Assembly (NCBI GenBank): GCA_964513975.1
Contig: CAZEON010000023.1
Coordinates: 1-16,659, forward strand
DNA length: 16,659 nucleotides
Origin: CAZVBV01 sp964513975
GTDB lineage: Bacteria; Patescibacteriota; Gracilibacteria; UBA4473
Reading direction: 5' to 3'
In this document: positions 6,876 through 13,267 of the stretch, piece after piece
Layout: every line of letters begins with the position of its first letter
Numbering within the stretch: the stretch's first letter is position 1
The notes under the pieces: model-generated
Told to the model about the DNA's origin: nothing
What the model saw: only the letters and a program-made list of their open reading frames with translations
Database searches by the model: none
Program-made: the position numbers and the translations under genes

Positions 6876-7988
6876 TCAGTCCTTGAGGCACCGAAGAGAG
6901 AACCCCTTGCTCTTAGTGTTTGCATCGCGGTAGGTGGTAGAGTAGCCCGAACCCAAGTACCGTCTCCACGCATGAGTTGAGCTACTCTGGGAAGACGACC
7001 AGACGTAGACATAGGAGCCACTATTGCGGAAGCCTCCTGTAACATGTCGGTAGCCCGCTAAAAGAGCGGAAAATCCAGAAGTGCTACAATTACTACTTCC
7101 GAAGCATTCGTCAACTGTTTTCAGTTTATCTCCTTCATCAGTACCACGGTAGCCAGTATTATCTTGTTGGGCTGTACTCATTCCCAGTTGCCCCTCAAGC
7201 GTTTTCCATTCCGTATCGGTAGGGATATGCCATCCATCAGGACAAATTCCTTGGTGGGGTGTATTTATCTGTGCAGAGCAATCAGTGTAGGCACAGTTCG
7301 CGGGTAAATCCATGGCTTCTTGCCATTCGTATAAAGCTCCGTTTGTATCACAGTTCGATTCTAAGTTGCTGTAGCAGTATTTCTGTGTCGTTCCAAGAAT
7401 CCCGCTTCGTTGACAACTGGCATAGGTCGCCGAAATACAATAACACTCTATACCCGTTGTTGGCGGGATTGTTAAAACTTCTCCAATATTCCCAGCACAC
7501 GCTGCGGCAATAGCTGTAGAACCTGGATCATCTATCTTTGTTCCGACATTGAGATGGTCTGCCATCCAACATTGATTCCCAATCTTAACAGTGTCATACC
7601 AATTACCAGCATTGTCTCGCACTGTATCTGGACATCCTTTTGCTCCAAACTGCACCCACTGCATTCCATCACAGTAATTCATCGTTTTTTGATCAAAATT
7701 ATACTGAAGAACCCCTTCTAATGTTGATGTACAAGATTCGGTTGATCCCACTCCAAAAGTAGACTCTGTGCCGATTTTTGCTCCTCCTGATATTTCTAAT
7801 TTTGTCACTGGCGTGATCGTCCCGATCCCGATATTTCCACCATCTTCAATAAATATTCCTTTCGAGTCATTATCAAAAAGCCGAAGTCCACTATCATCGA
7901 GTGCATTTATACGATTGGTTCCATAGCCCCAGACAACTCCTATGGAAACTACTGACACAAGCAATACTGAAAGAATGAGTTTTTTCAT
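6876..7988 (-). CDS. DGR target: secreted FISUMP-type surface protein with variable C-terminus
   Basis: 370-aa protein. Residues 1-22 form a Sec signal peptide (MKK followed by a hydrophobic core). Residues about 50-68 hold NIGIGTITPVTKLEISG, a motif common in long cell-surface and fibre-like proteins. A small module with EGVLQYN and YCDGMQWVQFGA (91-116) follows. From about 120 to the end is a FISUMP-like domain (Fibrobacter succinogenes major paralogous domain, a C-type-lectin/FGE-like fold): VKIGNQCWMADHLN, GICPDGWHIPTDTEWKTLE, GFSALLAGYR, VWSSS and GFSLRCLKD. At least 14 cysteines suggest disulfides outside the membrane. Residues 307-370 are the VR; positions that differ from the TR are H315, R321, Y326, Y328, S335, H339, Y344, G346, Y353, D355, A356, T358, S360, K361 and D370, alternating with conserved scaffold residues. 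It is inferred to be a displayed ligand-binding protein under diversification. Confidence 0.93.
   Translation of the reverse strand: MKKLILSVLLVSVVSIGVVWGYGTNRINALDDSGLRLFDNDSKGIFIEDGGNIGIGTITPVTKLEISGGAKIGTESTFGVGSTESCTSTLEGVLQYNFDQKTMNYCDGMQWVQFGAKGCPDTVRDNAGNWYDTVKIGNQCWMADHLNVGTKIDDPGSTAIAAACAGNIGEVLTIPPTTGIECYCISATYASCQRSGILGTTQKYCYSNLESNCDTNGALYEWQEAMDLPANCAYTDCSAQINTPHQGICPDGWHIPTDTEWKTLEGQLGMSTAQQDNTGYRGTDEGDKLKTVDECFGSSNCSTSGFSALLAGYRHVTGGFRNSGSYVYVWSSSQSSSTHAWRRYLGSGYSTTYRDANTKSKGFSLRCLKD
6877..7071 (-). repeat. DGR variable repeat (VR)
   Basis: The 3'-terminal 195 bp of the target gene, homologous to the TR at 4429-4623. The 3' end is nearly unmutated: the TR and VR agree over the 24 positions 6882-6905, apart from a change in the last sense codon, and homology stops at the target stop codon (TGA here, TGG in the TR). 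This conserved, adenine-poor end is where an initiation-of-mutagenic-homology site would be expected. Six of the 23 differences are silent and 15 residues differ. Confidence 0.94.
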
Positions 7989-8042
7989 GAATCAATTTTT
8001 ATTATTTGAATACTACCATTTTGAGAATAAAAAATAAAAGAA

Positions 8043-8066
8043 AAATTCTAACCCGGGTTAGAATTT
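8043..8066 (-). terminator. CCCGGG-core palindrome, probable terminator downstream of priA
   Basis: AAATTC-TAACCCGGGTTA-GAATTT is a perfect 24-bp palindrome. Read on the minus strand it is followed by TTCTTTTATTTTTT, so it fits an intrinsic terminator for priA that insulates the DGR target gene. It carries the same core as the palindromes at 6523 and 6719. Confidence 0.6.
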
Positions 8067-8075
8067 AAACTTAGG

Positions 8076-8094
8076 ATTGCCGCCAAGCGGCAAT
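8076..8094. repeat. Small hairpin between priA and the target gene
   Basis: ATTGCCGC, loop CAA, GCGGCAAT: an 8-bp perfect stem in the 129-bp gap. No U-tract follows on the minus strand, so it is more likely a dispersed repeat than a terminator. Confidence 0.5.
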
Positions 8095-8117
8095 GACAGG
8101 ATTATTTGAAATCAAAA

Positions 8118-10286
8118 TTATAAAAGGCTCGATGGATCAACATCAATCTTCACGCCTTCAAGTGGTATTTGTGTAGTGAGGAATTCTACCAATGCTTTCT
8201 TATTGGGAGCTTTGAGGAAGACGTGGAAATGATACTTCCCGTGCGTTCGAGGAAAGAACGCAGGCGCGAAATGACAATCCCACTCCCCTTCTGGAAGTAC
8301 TTTTTTGAGATTCTTAAATGTTTTCTGTGCGTGAGCAAAGGACACTTCTTTTCGAATATCGGAAATCGTGAGCTTCGCCATGGAGCTAAACGGTGGCATG
8401 AGAGATTTCTGTCTCGATTCTTTTTGCCAATGAAGAAAGCTCTCTGCATCATGGGTTTTCACAAAATCAAAAATCTTTTCCTCAGGATTAAATGTTTGAA
8501 TCACAATCTTTCCCCGTGATGCACGCCTTCCGGCTCGTCCCGATACTTGTGTAAGAATTTGGAATACACGCTCTTCTGATCGGAAGTCTGGAAGATTGAG
8601 TCCCACATCGGCCAGCACCACGCCCACCAATTGCACCCGTTCGAAGTCAAGTCCCTTCGCAATCATCTGCGTCCCCAAAAGTACATCCGCCTCATAGTTA
8701 TGAAACTTATTCATCAGGGTTTCAAAATCATGCTTTCCTGTAATAGAATCTGAATCCGCACGAAAGATTCGAAGTTTGGGAAGTTTCTCTTTCAATACCG
8801 CCTCCACCATCTGCGTCCCCCATCCACGAAAGGCAAAATCCTCTTTCCCGCATTCAGGACATTTTTTAGGGAACAGTTCCATGTGCCCACACACATGACA
8901 AACAAACTTCGCTTTTAATTCGTCATTCGTCATTCGAAATTCGTCATTTCTTTTCCGGTGCATTTTCATATTGTGTGAACAATGCGGACACTCAAATTTA
9001 TGCCCACAGGATTTACACATGGTCGCTCCTGAGAAGCCTCGTTTATTGAGAAATATTACCGCTTGTTTCTTTTGTTTGAGGATATCCGCTAGTTCTTCTT
9101 CCAGTGCTCCCGAAATCGGTGAATAATTCCCACGTTTCGCTTCACTCTTCAGGTCTACAAATCGCATCTCAGGCATCATCACATCCCCTACACGCTTCGG
9201 AAGATCAACTCTGTCCCATTCACCCATTTCACACTTATGGAAGCTCTCAAGGCGAGGTGTGGCACTTCCGAGCACAACTTTGGCATCAAACCGTTCTTGA
9301 ATCTTTCCCACCACATCAATCGTGTGGAATCGTGGCGCGAATTCGTTTTTAAATGTCCATTCATGTTCCTCGTCGAGGATGATGAGTTCTGGTTTTTGAA
9401 GCGGAACAAAAACGGCCGATCGAGCACCGATAAGAATCTTGGCTTCTCCTGACTGCACGCGTTTCCATTCTTGAATCTTCTCTCCTTCCGATAATTTGGA
9501 ATGCCACACGGATACCGCCCCTTTGAATATTGATTGAAACTCCGCAATCAGCTGTGGCGTCAGCGCAATCTCTGGAAGCAAAAGTAATACCTGTCCTGCA
9601 GGAGAAACGTTCTGTGCGAGCTTTTTATAAATTTCAGTCTTTCCACTTCCCGTTACTCCGAACAGGAGTGTTGTTTTTTTCGAATCCTGAATTTTTTTCA
9701 ATGCTTTTACTTGGTCTTCGTTGAGGAGAATATTTGATTTCCCATTATCGGTTACCGCCAGTGGCGATATCAGTGTTCCCTCTTCTATTTCTAGAATATC
9801 TTTTTTTACGAGCCCCTGAAGCGTAACAAGAGAAACCTGTTTCCGCAGATCTTCAGATCGCATGCATCCTTTATTTTTTTGAAGCAATTCGAGTGCGAGT
9901 TTTTGCTTCACTCCTTTAGGATTCCAGTTCGAACTCTTAGAGTTCGAACTGAGTTTATAAAATGTCTCTCGTTTCTCTGGATTTTGTGATGTGAAGAATT
10001 TCTCTGGCACCATTAAGCCGAGCACTTTTTCCAAAGATGCAAAATTCTCATGAGCAACTTCTCTCGCTGTTTCGATATAATGGAAAGGAACGAACTGTTC
10101 GTCCCACACCTCTTGAACAGGTTGTGTCTTGAATTCTGGTTTCTGATTTGAAACGCCAACCACAATCCCTGTCCGAACGCGATTGCGAAAAGAAACCCTC
10201 ACCCGAGCTCCAGGTTGAACCGTTTGTTCTGAATGCCAAGAAAAAATTCCCCGCACTCCGCGTATCCAAACTTCACAAAAAATCAT
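8118..10286 (-). CDS. priA: Primosomal protein N' (PriA replication-restart helicase)
   Basis: Superfamily 2 DNA helicase that recognises collapsed forks and starts primosome reassembly. 722 aa, normal length. The N-terminal 3'-end-binding region (1-60) contains VRGIFSWHSEQ and VRVSFRNRVRTGIVVG. Helicase motifs: GVTGSGKTE (Walker A, about 210), LLPEIALTPQL, DEEHEWTFKNE, LGSATPRLES, KRGFSGATMC, WGTQMVEAVLKEKLP, GTQMIAKGLDFERV and SGRAGRRASRG. Zinc cysteines appear as CKSCGH, CPHC, CHVCGH and CPECG. Two odd segments are encoded by repeats: a ~12-residue insertion RNDEFRMTNDEL inside the zinc module (8918-8945) and a linker segment from a 27-nt palindrome (9925-9951). ATG at 10286 gives the usual short N-terminus. 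It is divergent from hrcA and followed by a terminator-like palindrome. Confidence 0.96.
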   Translation of the reverse strand: MIFCEVWIRGVRGIFSWHSEQTVQPGARVRVSFRNRVRTGIVVGVSNQKPEFKTQPVQEVWDEQFVPFHYIETAREVAHENFASLEKVLGLMVPEKFFTSQNPEKRETFYKLSSNSKSSNWNPKGVKQKLALELLQKNKGCMRSEDLRKQVSLVTLQGLVKKDILEIEEGTLISPLAVTDNGKSNILLNEDQVKALKKIQDSKKTTLLFGVTGSGKTEIYKKLAQNVSPAGQVLLLLPEIALTPQLIAEFQSIFKGAVSVWHSKLSEGEKIQEWKRVQSGEAKILIGARSAVFVPLQKPELIILDEEHEWTFKNEFAPRFHTIDVVGKIQERFDAKVVLGSATPRLESFHKCEMGEWDRVDLPKRVGDVMMPEMRFVDLKSEAKRGNYSPISGALEEELADILKQKKQAVIFLNKRGFSGATMCKSCGHKFECPHCSHNMKMHRKRNDEFRMTNDELKAKFVCHVCGHMELFPKKCPECGKEDFAFRGWGTQMVEAVLKEKLPKLRIFRADSDSITGKHDFETLMNKFHNYEADVLLGTQMIAKGLDFERVQLVGVVLADVGLNLPDFRSEERVFQILTQVSGRAGRRASRGKIVIQTFNPEEKIFDFVKTHDAESFLHWQKESRQKSLMPPFSSMAKLTISDIRKEVSFAHAQKTFKNLKKVLPEGEWDCHFAPAFFPRTHGKYHFHVFLKAPNKKALVEFLTTQIPLEGVKIDVDPSSLL
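8918..8945. repeat. Heptamer tandem repeat inside priA zinc domain
   Basis: Four units of ATTCGTC (third unit ATTCGAA) in a row. On the coding strand they read as GACGAAT-type words translated to about ten residues between two zinc cysteine pairs. The same word type is typical of intergenic filler, so this looks like a repeat expansion tolerated in frame. Confidence 0.7.
9925..9951. repeat. 27-nt near-perfect palindrome inside priA
   Basis: CAGTTCGAACTCT, central T, AGAGTTCGAACTG: 13 perfect pairs round a single base. It is translated as a Ser/Asn-rich stretch between the DNA-binding and helicase regions of PriA. It looks like an inserted palindromic element in a linker. Confidence 0.7.
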
Positions 10287-10379
10287 ACTTCAGAATGGTA
10301 AGTCAACTCTGATAAAAAACAAATTTCTGCAAAAATTTACATTAAAAAATTCCTTTCTGCCGAAGGCAACTATAAGCTG

Positions 10380-10409
10380 TTGACTAGAGACTATAGGCTT
10401 TTCTTTATT
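10380..10409 (+). promoter_or_regulatory. Weak candidate promoter of hrcA
   Basis: TTGACT (10380-10385) and TTTATT (10404-10409) with an 18-bp spacer, 36 bp before the hrcA ATG. The -35 is good and the -10 poor. No CIRCE inverted repeat (TTAGCACTC-N9-GAGTGCTAA) is present, so autoregulation by HrcA is not evident here. Confidence 0.28.
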
Positions 10410-10444
10410 GCCTTTTGTGAAAATTTTAGGTAAAAGAAGCCCCG

Positions 10445-11155
10445 ATGAAAGAACGGACACTTCAAATTCTCAGTGCCCTAATCAAAGACTTCGTGGAAAC
10501 AGGAAGTCCTGTGGCTTCACAGAAGCTTCTTCTCCTGTCCAAAGATTTTGATATCTCATCCGCTACCGTACGGAACGAGTTCTCTTTGCTTGAAGAAGTG
10601 GGGCTTATTAAATCACCTCATGTGTCTGCTGGAAAAGTTCCAACGCAAAAAGGATACCGTTTCTTCGTGGATGAATTATTGGAAAACACAGAGGAGGAAT
10701 TACTCGTTCAATCAATTTTTGAAAAATACATCTCTGAATACCGACTCTCAAAATCGAAAGAAATCCTCTTTGATATCGTGAGACTCTTGTCACAGTTATC
10801 GGGAAATGTGGCGTTTGCAACCGTTGATAATGACCGTACGTTTTACCTCGGATTATCAAACGTACTGCGGTCTCCTGAGTTTGCGATGCAACCAGAAAAA
10901 GCCGCTCAGATTGTAGAAATTTTGGAAGGAAAAGAACGATTTCGAACAATGCTTGAATCTCTCGACTTAGAGGGAAAGATAAAAATATTCATCGGAGAAG
11001 AAAACCTGCTCGAAGAAATTACGAGTTGTGCCATGGTGGTCGCTCGGTTTGAAACCTCTGGAATATCTGGAACAATCGGACTTCTTGGTCCGATGCGAAT
11101 GAAATATGGATTTAATAAAGCACTGATCAAGAACGCTCTTCAGATGATGCTGTAG
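10445..11155 (+). CDS. hrcA: Heat-inducible transcription repressor HrcA, short form
   Basis: Repressor of chaperone operons that binds CIRCE operators and is kept active by GroEL in studied bacteria. The N-terminal winged helix is clear: RTLQILSALIKDFVETGSPV, then ISSATVRNEFSLLEEVGLI and the signature SPHVSAGKVPTQKGYRFFVD (about residues 57-76). The C-terminus keeps IGEENLLEEITSCAMVVA and the GTIGLLGPMRMKYGFNKAL motif. At 236 aa it is about 100 residues shorter than the usual ~340; the central dimerisation/IDD region appears reduced. It is not followed by grpE or dnaK; instead its last 29 bp overlap the 3' end of the convergent gene. ATG at 10445 gives the standard N-terminus. Confidence 0.9.
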   Translation: MKERTLQILSALIKDFVETGSPVASQKLLLLSKDFDISSATVRNEFSLLEEVGLIKSPHVSAGKVPTQKGYRFFVDELLENTEEELLVQSIFEKYISEYRLSKSKEILFDIVRLLSQLSGNVAFATVDNDRTFYLGLSNVLRSPEFAMQPEKAAQIVEILEGKERFRTMLESLDLEGKIKIFIGEENLLEEITSCAMVVARFETSGISGTIGLLGPMRMKYGFNKALIKNALQMML

Positions 11156-12314
11156 AACCTTGATATTCTCCACCTACTAGATTCGCTAATTTTTTCATAA
11201 TTGTGGTAGAAAAAGCAGTTTTATCATTGCCCTCTTTTTCTGCAATATCAGATAAGTTTTCCGGAGATAATGTTTCCATACGCATCTTAATATTTGTGGG
11301 TTTAAGTTCTTCTCCTTTTTCCATATCTTCTTTTCCCATTCCCAATAAAATGAAATGTTTTCGTTTCTTTTCTTCTTTATTATCTTTCACACCAAGACGA
11401 TATAAAGAACCTTCTGTCCCCCCTCCTTTCTTTAATGTTTTTAATTTATACTTTCCATTTTCTATTGGTGTTGTAGTTCCTTCTGGAGCTATAGATAAAG
11501 TTGTTCCTTCTTCCCGAGAAAATGCCACTAAATTTCTAGCAGCAATTACTCGTGATTTATCTCCAAGCGCTTTAATTTCTGAATCAGTTTCCATTTCTGG
11601 ATTGTCAGGAATAGTAAGAAGAACATCAATTCCCATCCCCTTGATCAACTCTTTCACATGTAACTTCCAACTTCCCAGTTCTTTAATAGGTGTAATCGTT
11701 GCTGCTGCTAAAATGACTCTCATATTATTGTTCTCAACGTAGGCTGGTAATCCATATTTTTTTTGTACTTTTTTGAGAATCAATGTCGCCACAGGAAGGG
11801 TAATCAAACTTGGATGAGTACAAATGAAAACCATTTTTTCTCCTGCAAGTAAGATATTTCGAATTGTTTCTCCATGCTCCTCTATCAATCTATCCAATTC
11901 TTCTTCTAAATTCTGAAAAAGCATCTTTCCAAGAGCATCGGCCTCCTCAAAATATTTTTCTTCATACGCCCCCTTTCTCACCCCTTCTGTAGGACTAATG
12001 TACGGCAGACTTAATCCCTCTGGTCCCCATCTTTCAATAGTACGAATTCCATAGTGAATATATCCTTTTATTTCTTGATTCGCAAGAAGAGGCTCCCCCT
12101 TCGTTGCTTGTTTTATATTGTAATTAAAAATCCCTTCGAAAAAGATATCTTTTATAAGTTTCTTTTGTTCTAGTGTGTAGGGGATCATTTCTCTTTCTTT
12201 TCCCACTCCATTTTTTCGTCCTCTTTCAATCCCTTCATTAAGAAGCAAAACATTTTCTTCAAAAAAAATGTCTTCCATTGTTACATCGCAGTCAGGAGTA
12301 TTTGTTAATTTCAC
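11127..12314 (-). CDS. Hypothetical protein with weak acyltransferase (PlsC/LPLAT-like) features
   Basis: I do not recognise this 395-aa protein with certainty. It is soluble-looking and Lys/Glu-rich, with no clear membrane helix or signal. Two segments recall the lysophospholipid acyltransferase fold: VFICTHPSLITLPVATLIL (about 162-180), at the place of the HX4D motif but with Thr where Asp is expected, and TLSIAPEGTTTP (about 272-283), like the PEGTR motif. They are about 110 residues apart, which is plausible. Start is GTG at 12314; ATG at 12278 is an alternative. It is convergent with hrcA and overlaps its 3' end by 29 bp. The complementary-strand ORF at 11203-11742 is Ser/Phe-rich and judged spurious. 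Confidence 0.6.
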   Translation of the reverse strand: MKLTNTPDCDVTMEDIFFEENVLLLNEGIERGRKNGVGKEREMIPYTLEQKKLIKDIFFEGIFNYNIKQATKGEPLLANQEIKGYIHYGIRTIERWGPEGLSLPYISPTEGVRKGAYEEKYFEEADALGKMLFQNLEEELDRLIEEHGETIRNILLAGEKMVFICTHPSLITLPVATLILKKVQKKYGLPAYVENNNMRVILAAATITPIKELGSWKLHVKELIKGMGIDVLLTIPDNPEMETDSEIKALGDKSRVIAARNLVAFSREEGTTLSIAPEGTTTPIENGKYKLKTLKKGGGTEGSLYRLGVKDNKEEKKRKHFILLGMGKEDMEKGEELKPTNIKMRMETLSPENLSDIAEKEGNDKTAFSTTIMKKLANLVGGEYQGSTASSEERS

Positions 12315-12357
12315 TTAATCTTTTTTACTGAAATTCAGAAATATGTCAAAAGCTTGC

Positions 12358-12386
12358 TTGCATTTAGAGTTCCTCTGTGGTACAAT
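12358..12386 (+). promoter_or_regulatory. Promoter of the candidate non-coding RNA
   Basis: TTGCAT (12358-12363), 17-bp spacer, TACAAT (12381-12386). The same TACAAT -10 occurs in front of both tRNA genes in this window. Predicted transcription start is near 12393, with no good gene following. Confidence 0.5.
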
Positions 12387-12392
12387 TACTTG

Positions 12393-12767
12393 TTCTTTAA
12401 GAATTCGACTCACCCGAAGGTAGCGAGTTTTTCGATCTCACGTTCATTGGATCGCGAAGTTGAAAGTATCTCCCTGCCTTCTTTCGCCCAGTATTTACTG
12501 GTCTACGAGAGAAAGACAGCCGTCTTGCTCTCAAAACACAAAATCGTTTTGATTTTAAAAATCTTACACAAAAACAAATAAAAACCCGCGAGTGATGAAA
12601 ATCCACTCCTAAATATAGATTTTTAGACGGCAGGTGAGTCCGTTCCGTCATATGGAACGAACCCGATCTGTGTTCTCTACGAGCACAATTGTGGAAAAAG
12701 CGCGTATCACACCTCTGAATTTACTGTTTACCCAACACATTTCACGTGAACATTGATACGCGTTTTT
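12393..12767 (+). ncRNA. Unassigned structured RNA of about 375 nt
   Basis: Between the promoter at 12358 and the terminator at 12701-12767 there is no convincing protein gene, but there are many helices: CTCACCCGAAGGTAGCGAG (12409-12427 region); CGATC and GATCG around a 12-nt loop; CCAGT-ATTT-ACTGG; GAGAG-A-AAGAC, loop AGCC, GTCTT-G-CTCTC; GAGTG and CACTC; CGTTCC and GGAACG. Size, promoter type and terminator suggest a housekeeping RNA. I looked for RNase P (GAGGAAAGUC, GGUAAGAGC), tmRNA (GGATTCGAC, CCA-ending T-arm) and SRP (GGAAG..AGCAG) signatures and found none that convince; GAATTCGACTC at about 12401 only weakly resembles the tmRNA 5' motif. Both strands contain spurious ORFs (12354-12581 and 12397-12651). 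Confidence 0.45.
12701..12767 (+). terminator. Terminator hairpin of the candidate RNA
   Basis: CGCGTATCA (12701-12709) pairs with TGATACGCG (12754-12762), preceded by AAAAA and followed by TTTTT. The 44-nt loop contains the palindrome TTCACGTGAA. The long loop is unusual for a terminator, so the hairpin may also be part of the RNA itself. Confidence 0.5.
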
Positions 12768-12827
12768 GTTATATATGTTTTTTAAGAAAAGTCAAGTTTG
12801 TTTGACCGATTAGACATAAAATGCTAA

Positions 12828-13073
12828 TTATGTATCGATGAAAAATTACAAAAAGGAGACCCTGTTTCACGCGAGATAGACGCTTGGAATTATTGCCCTC
12901 TCAACGACATAGTTGATCATGGAGATGTTTGCATACATGGACCAGAAGAATGTCATAAATTGATGATAGAATTTCAAAAAAATATAATGGGTGGAAAAAT
13001 TGATATGCTCACAGAACTACCACCTCACAATAATAAAGCACTCGATTGTTCAGCTGGACATTTGACAAAATAA
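12828..13073 (+). pseudogene. ORF remnant without a start codon
   Basis: An open frame of 81 codons from after the TAA at 12825 to the TAA at 13071. It has coding-like composition (it contains KGDPVSREIDAWNYCPLND, then HGPEECHKLMIEFQKN and a C-terminal CSAGHLTK), but no ATG, GTG or TTG before 12960. It is probably a truncated gene fragment or a gene with a lost 5' end. An AAAGGAG word at 12852-12858 precedes no usable start in this frame. No family recognised. Confidence 0.3.
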
Positions 13074-13082
13074 TAACCACCT

Positions 13083-13113
13083 CGTAGAGGTTTGCCAATG
13101 GCAAACCACTACG
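13083..13113. repeat. REP-like palindrome after the ORF remnant
   Basis: CGTAG-A-GGTTTGCC, loop AAT, GGCAAACC-A-CTACG: 13 base pairs with one A-A mismatch. It lies just past the stop at 13071 but has no U-tract. A second inverted pair follows: AATCACAAG (13122-13130) and CTTGTGATT (13174-13182). Confidence 0.65.
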
Positions 13114-13217
13114 GGCACAGGAATCACAAGAAGGCTCCTACATTTTTGAAGAAAGCACCCGTAAAAGCAATTCCTTGTGATTGCCCTATTTTCTATTGAA
13201 AAAGCCCACTCTATAAC

Positions 13218-13246
13218 TTGTAAAACGATGTTTTCTATGCTATAAT
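13218..13246 (+). promoter_or_regulatory. Strong promoter of the VirB4-like gene
   Basis: TTGTAA (13218-13223), 17-bp spacer, perfect TATAAT (13241-13246). Transcription should start near 13253. This places the TTG at 13250 upstream of or at the transcript 5' end and supports ATG 13268 as the real start, with a very short leader. Confidence 0.7.
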
Positions 13247-13267
13247 GTCTTGAATATTTTAGATATT

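Noticed and set aside
6797..7045. 82-aa minus-strand ORF over the VR
   Set aside because: It is an alternative frame of the VR; the FISUMP frame is the real one, as its Asn codons in the TR line up with adenine changes.
4367..8066. CRISPR array from the repeated palindromes
   Set aside because: The copies differ in length, are spaced irregularly by hundreds of bases and no cas gene is present.
10287..10444. CIRCE operator upstream of hrcA
   Set aside because: No TTAGCACTC or GAGTGCTAA half-site is visible in the priA-hrcA intergenic region.
11203..11742. 179-aa plus-strand ORF
   Set aside because: It lies fully antisense to the 395-aa minus-strand gene and has Ser/Phe/Pro-rich composition typical of a shadow frame.
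12354..12651. Two small ORFs on opposite strands (75 and 84 aa)
   Set aside because: They overlap each other over a densely structured region with RNA-type promoter and terminator; neither has a recognisable domain.
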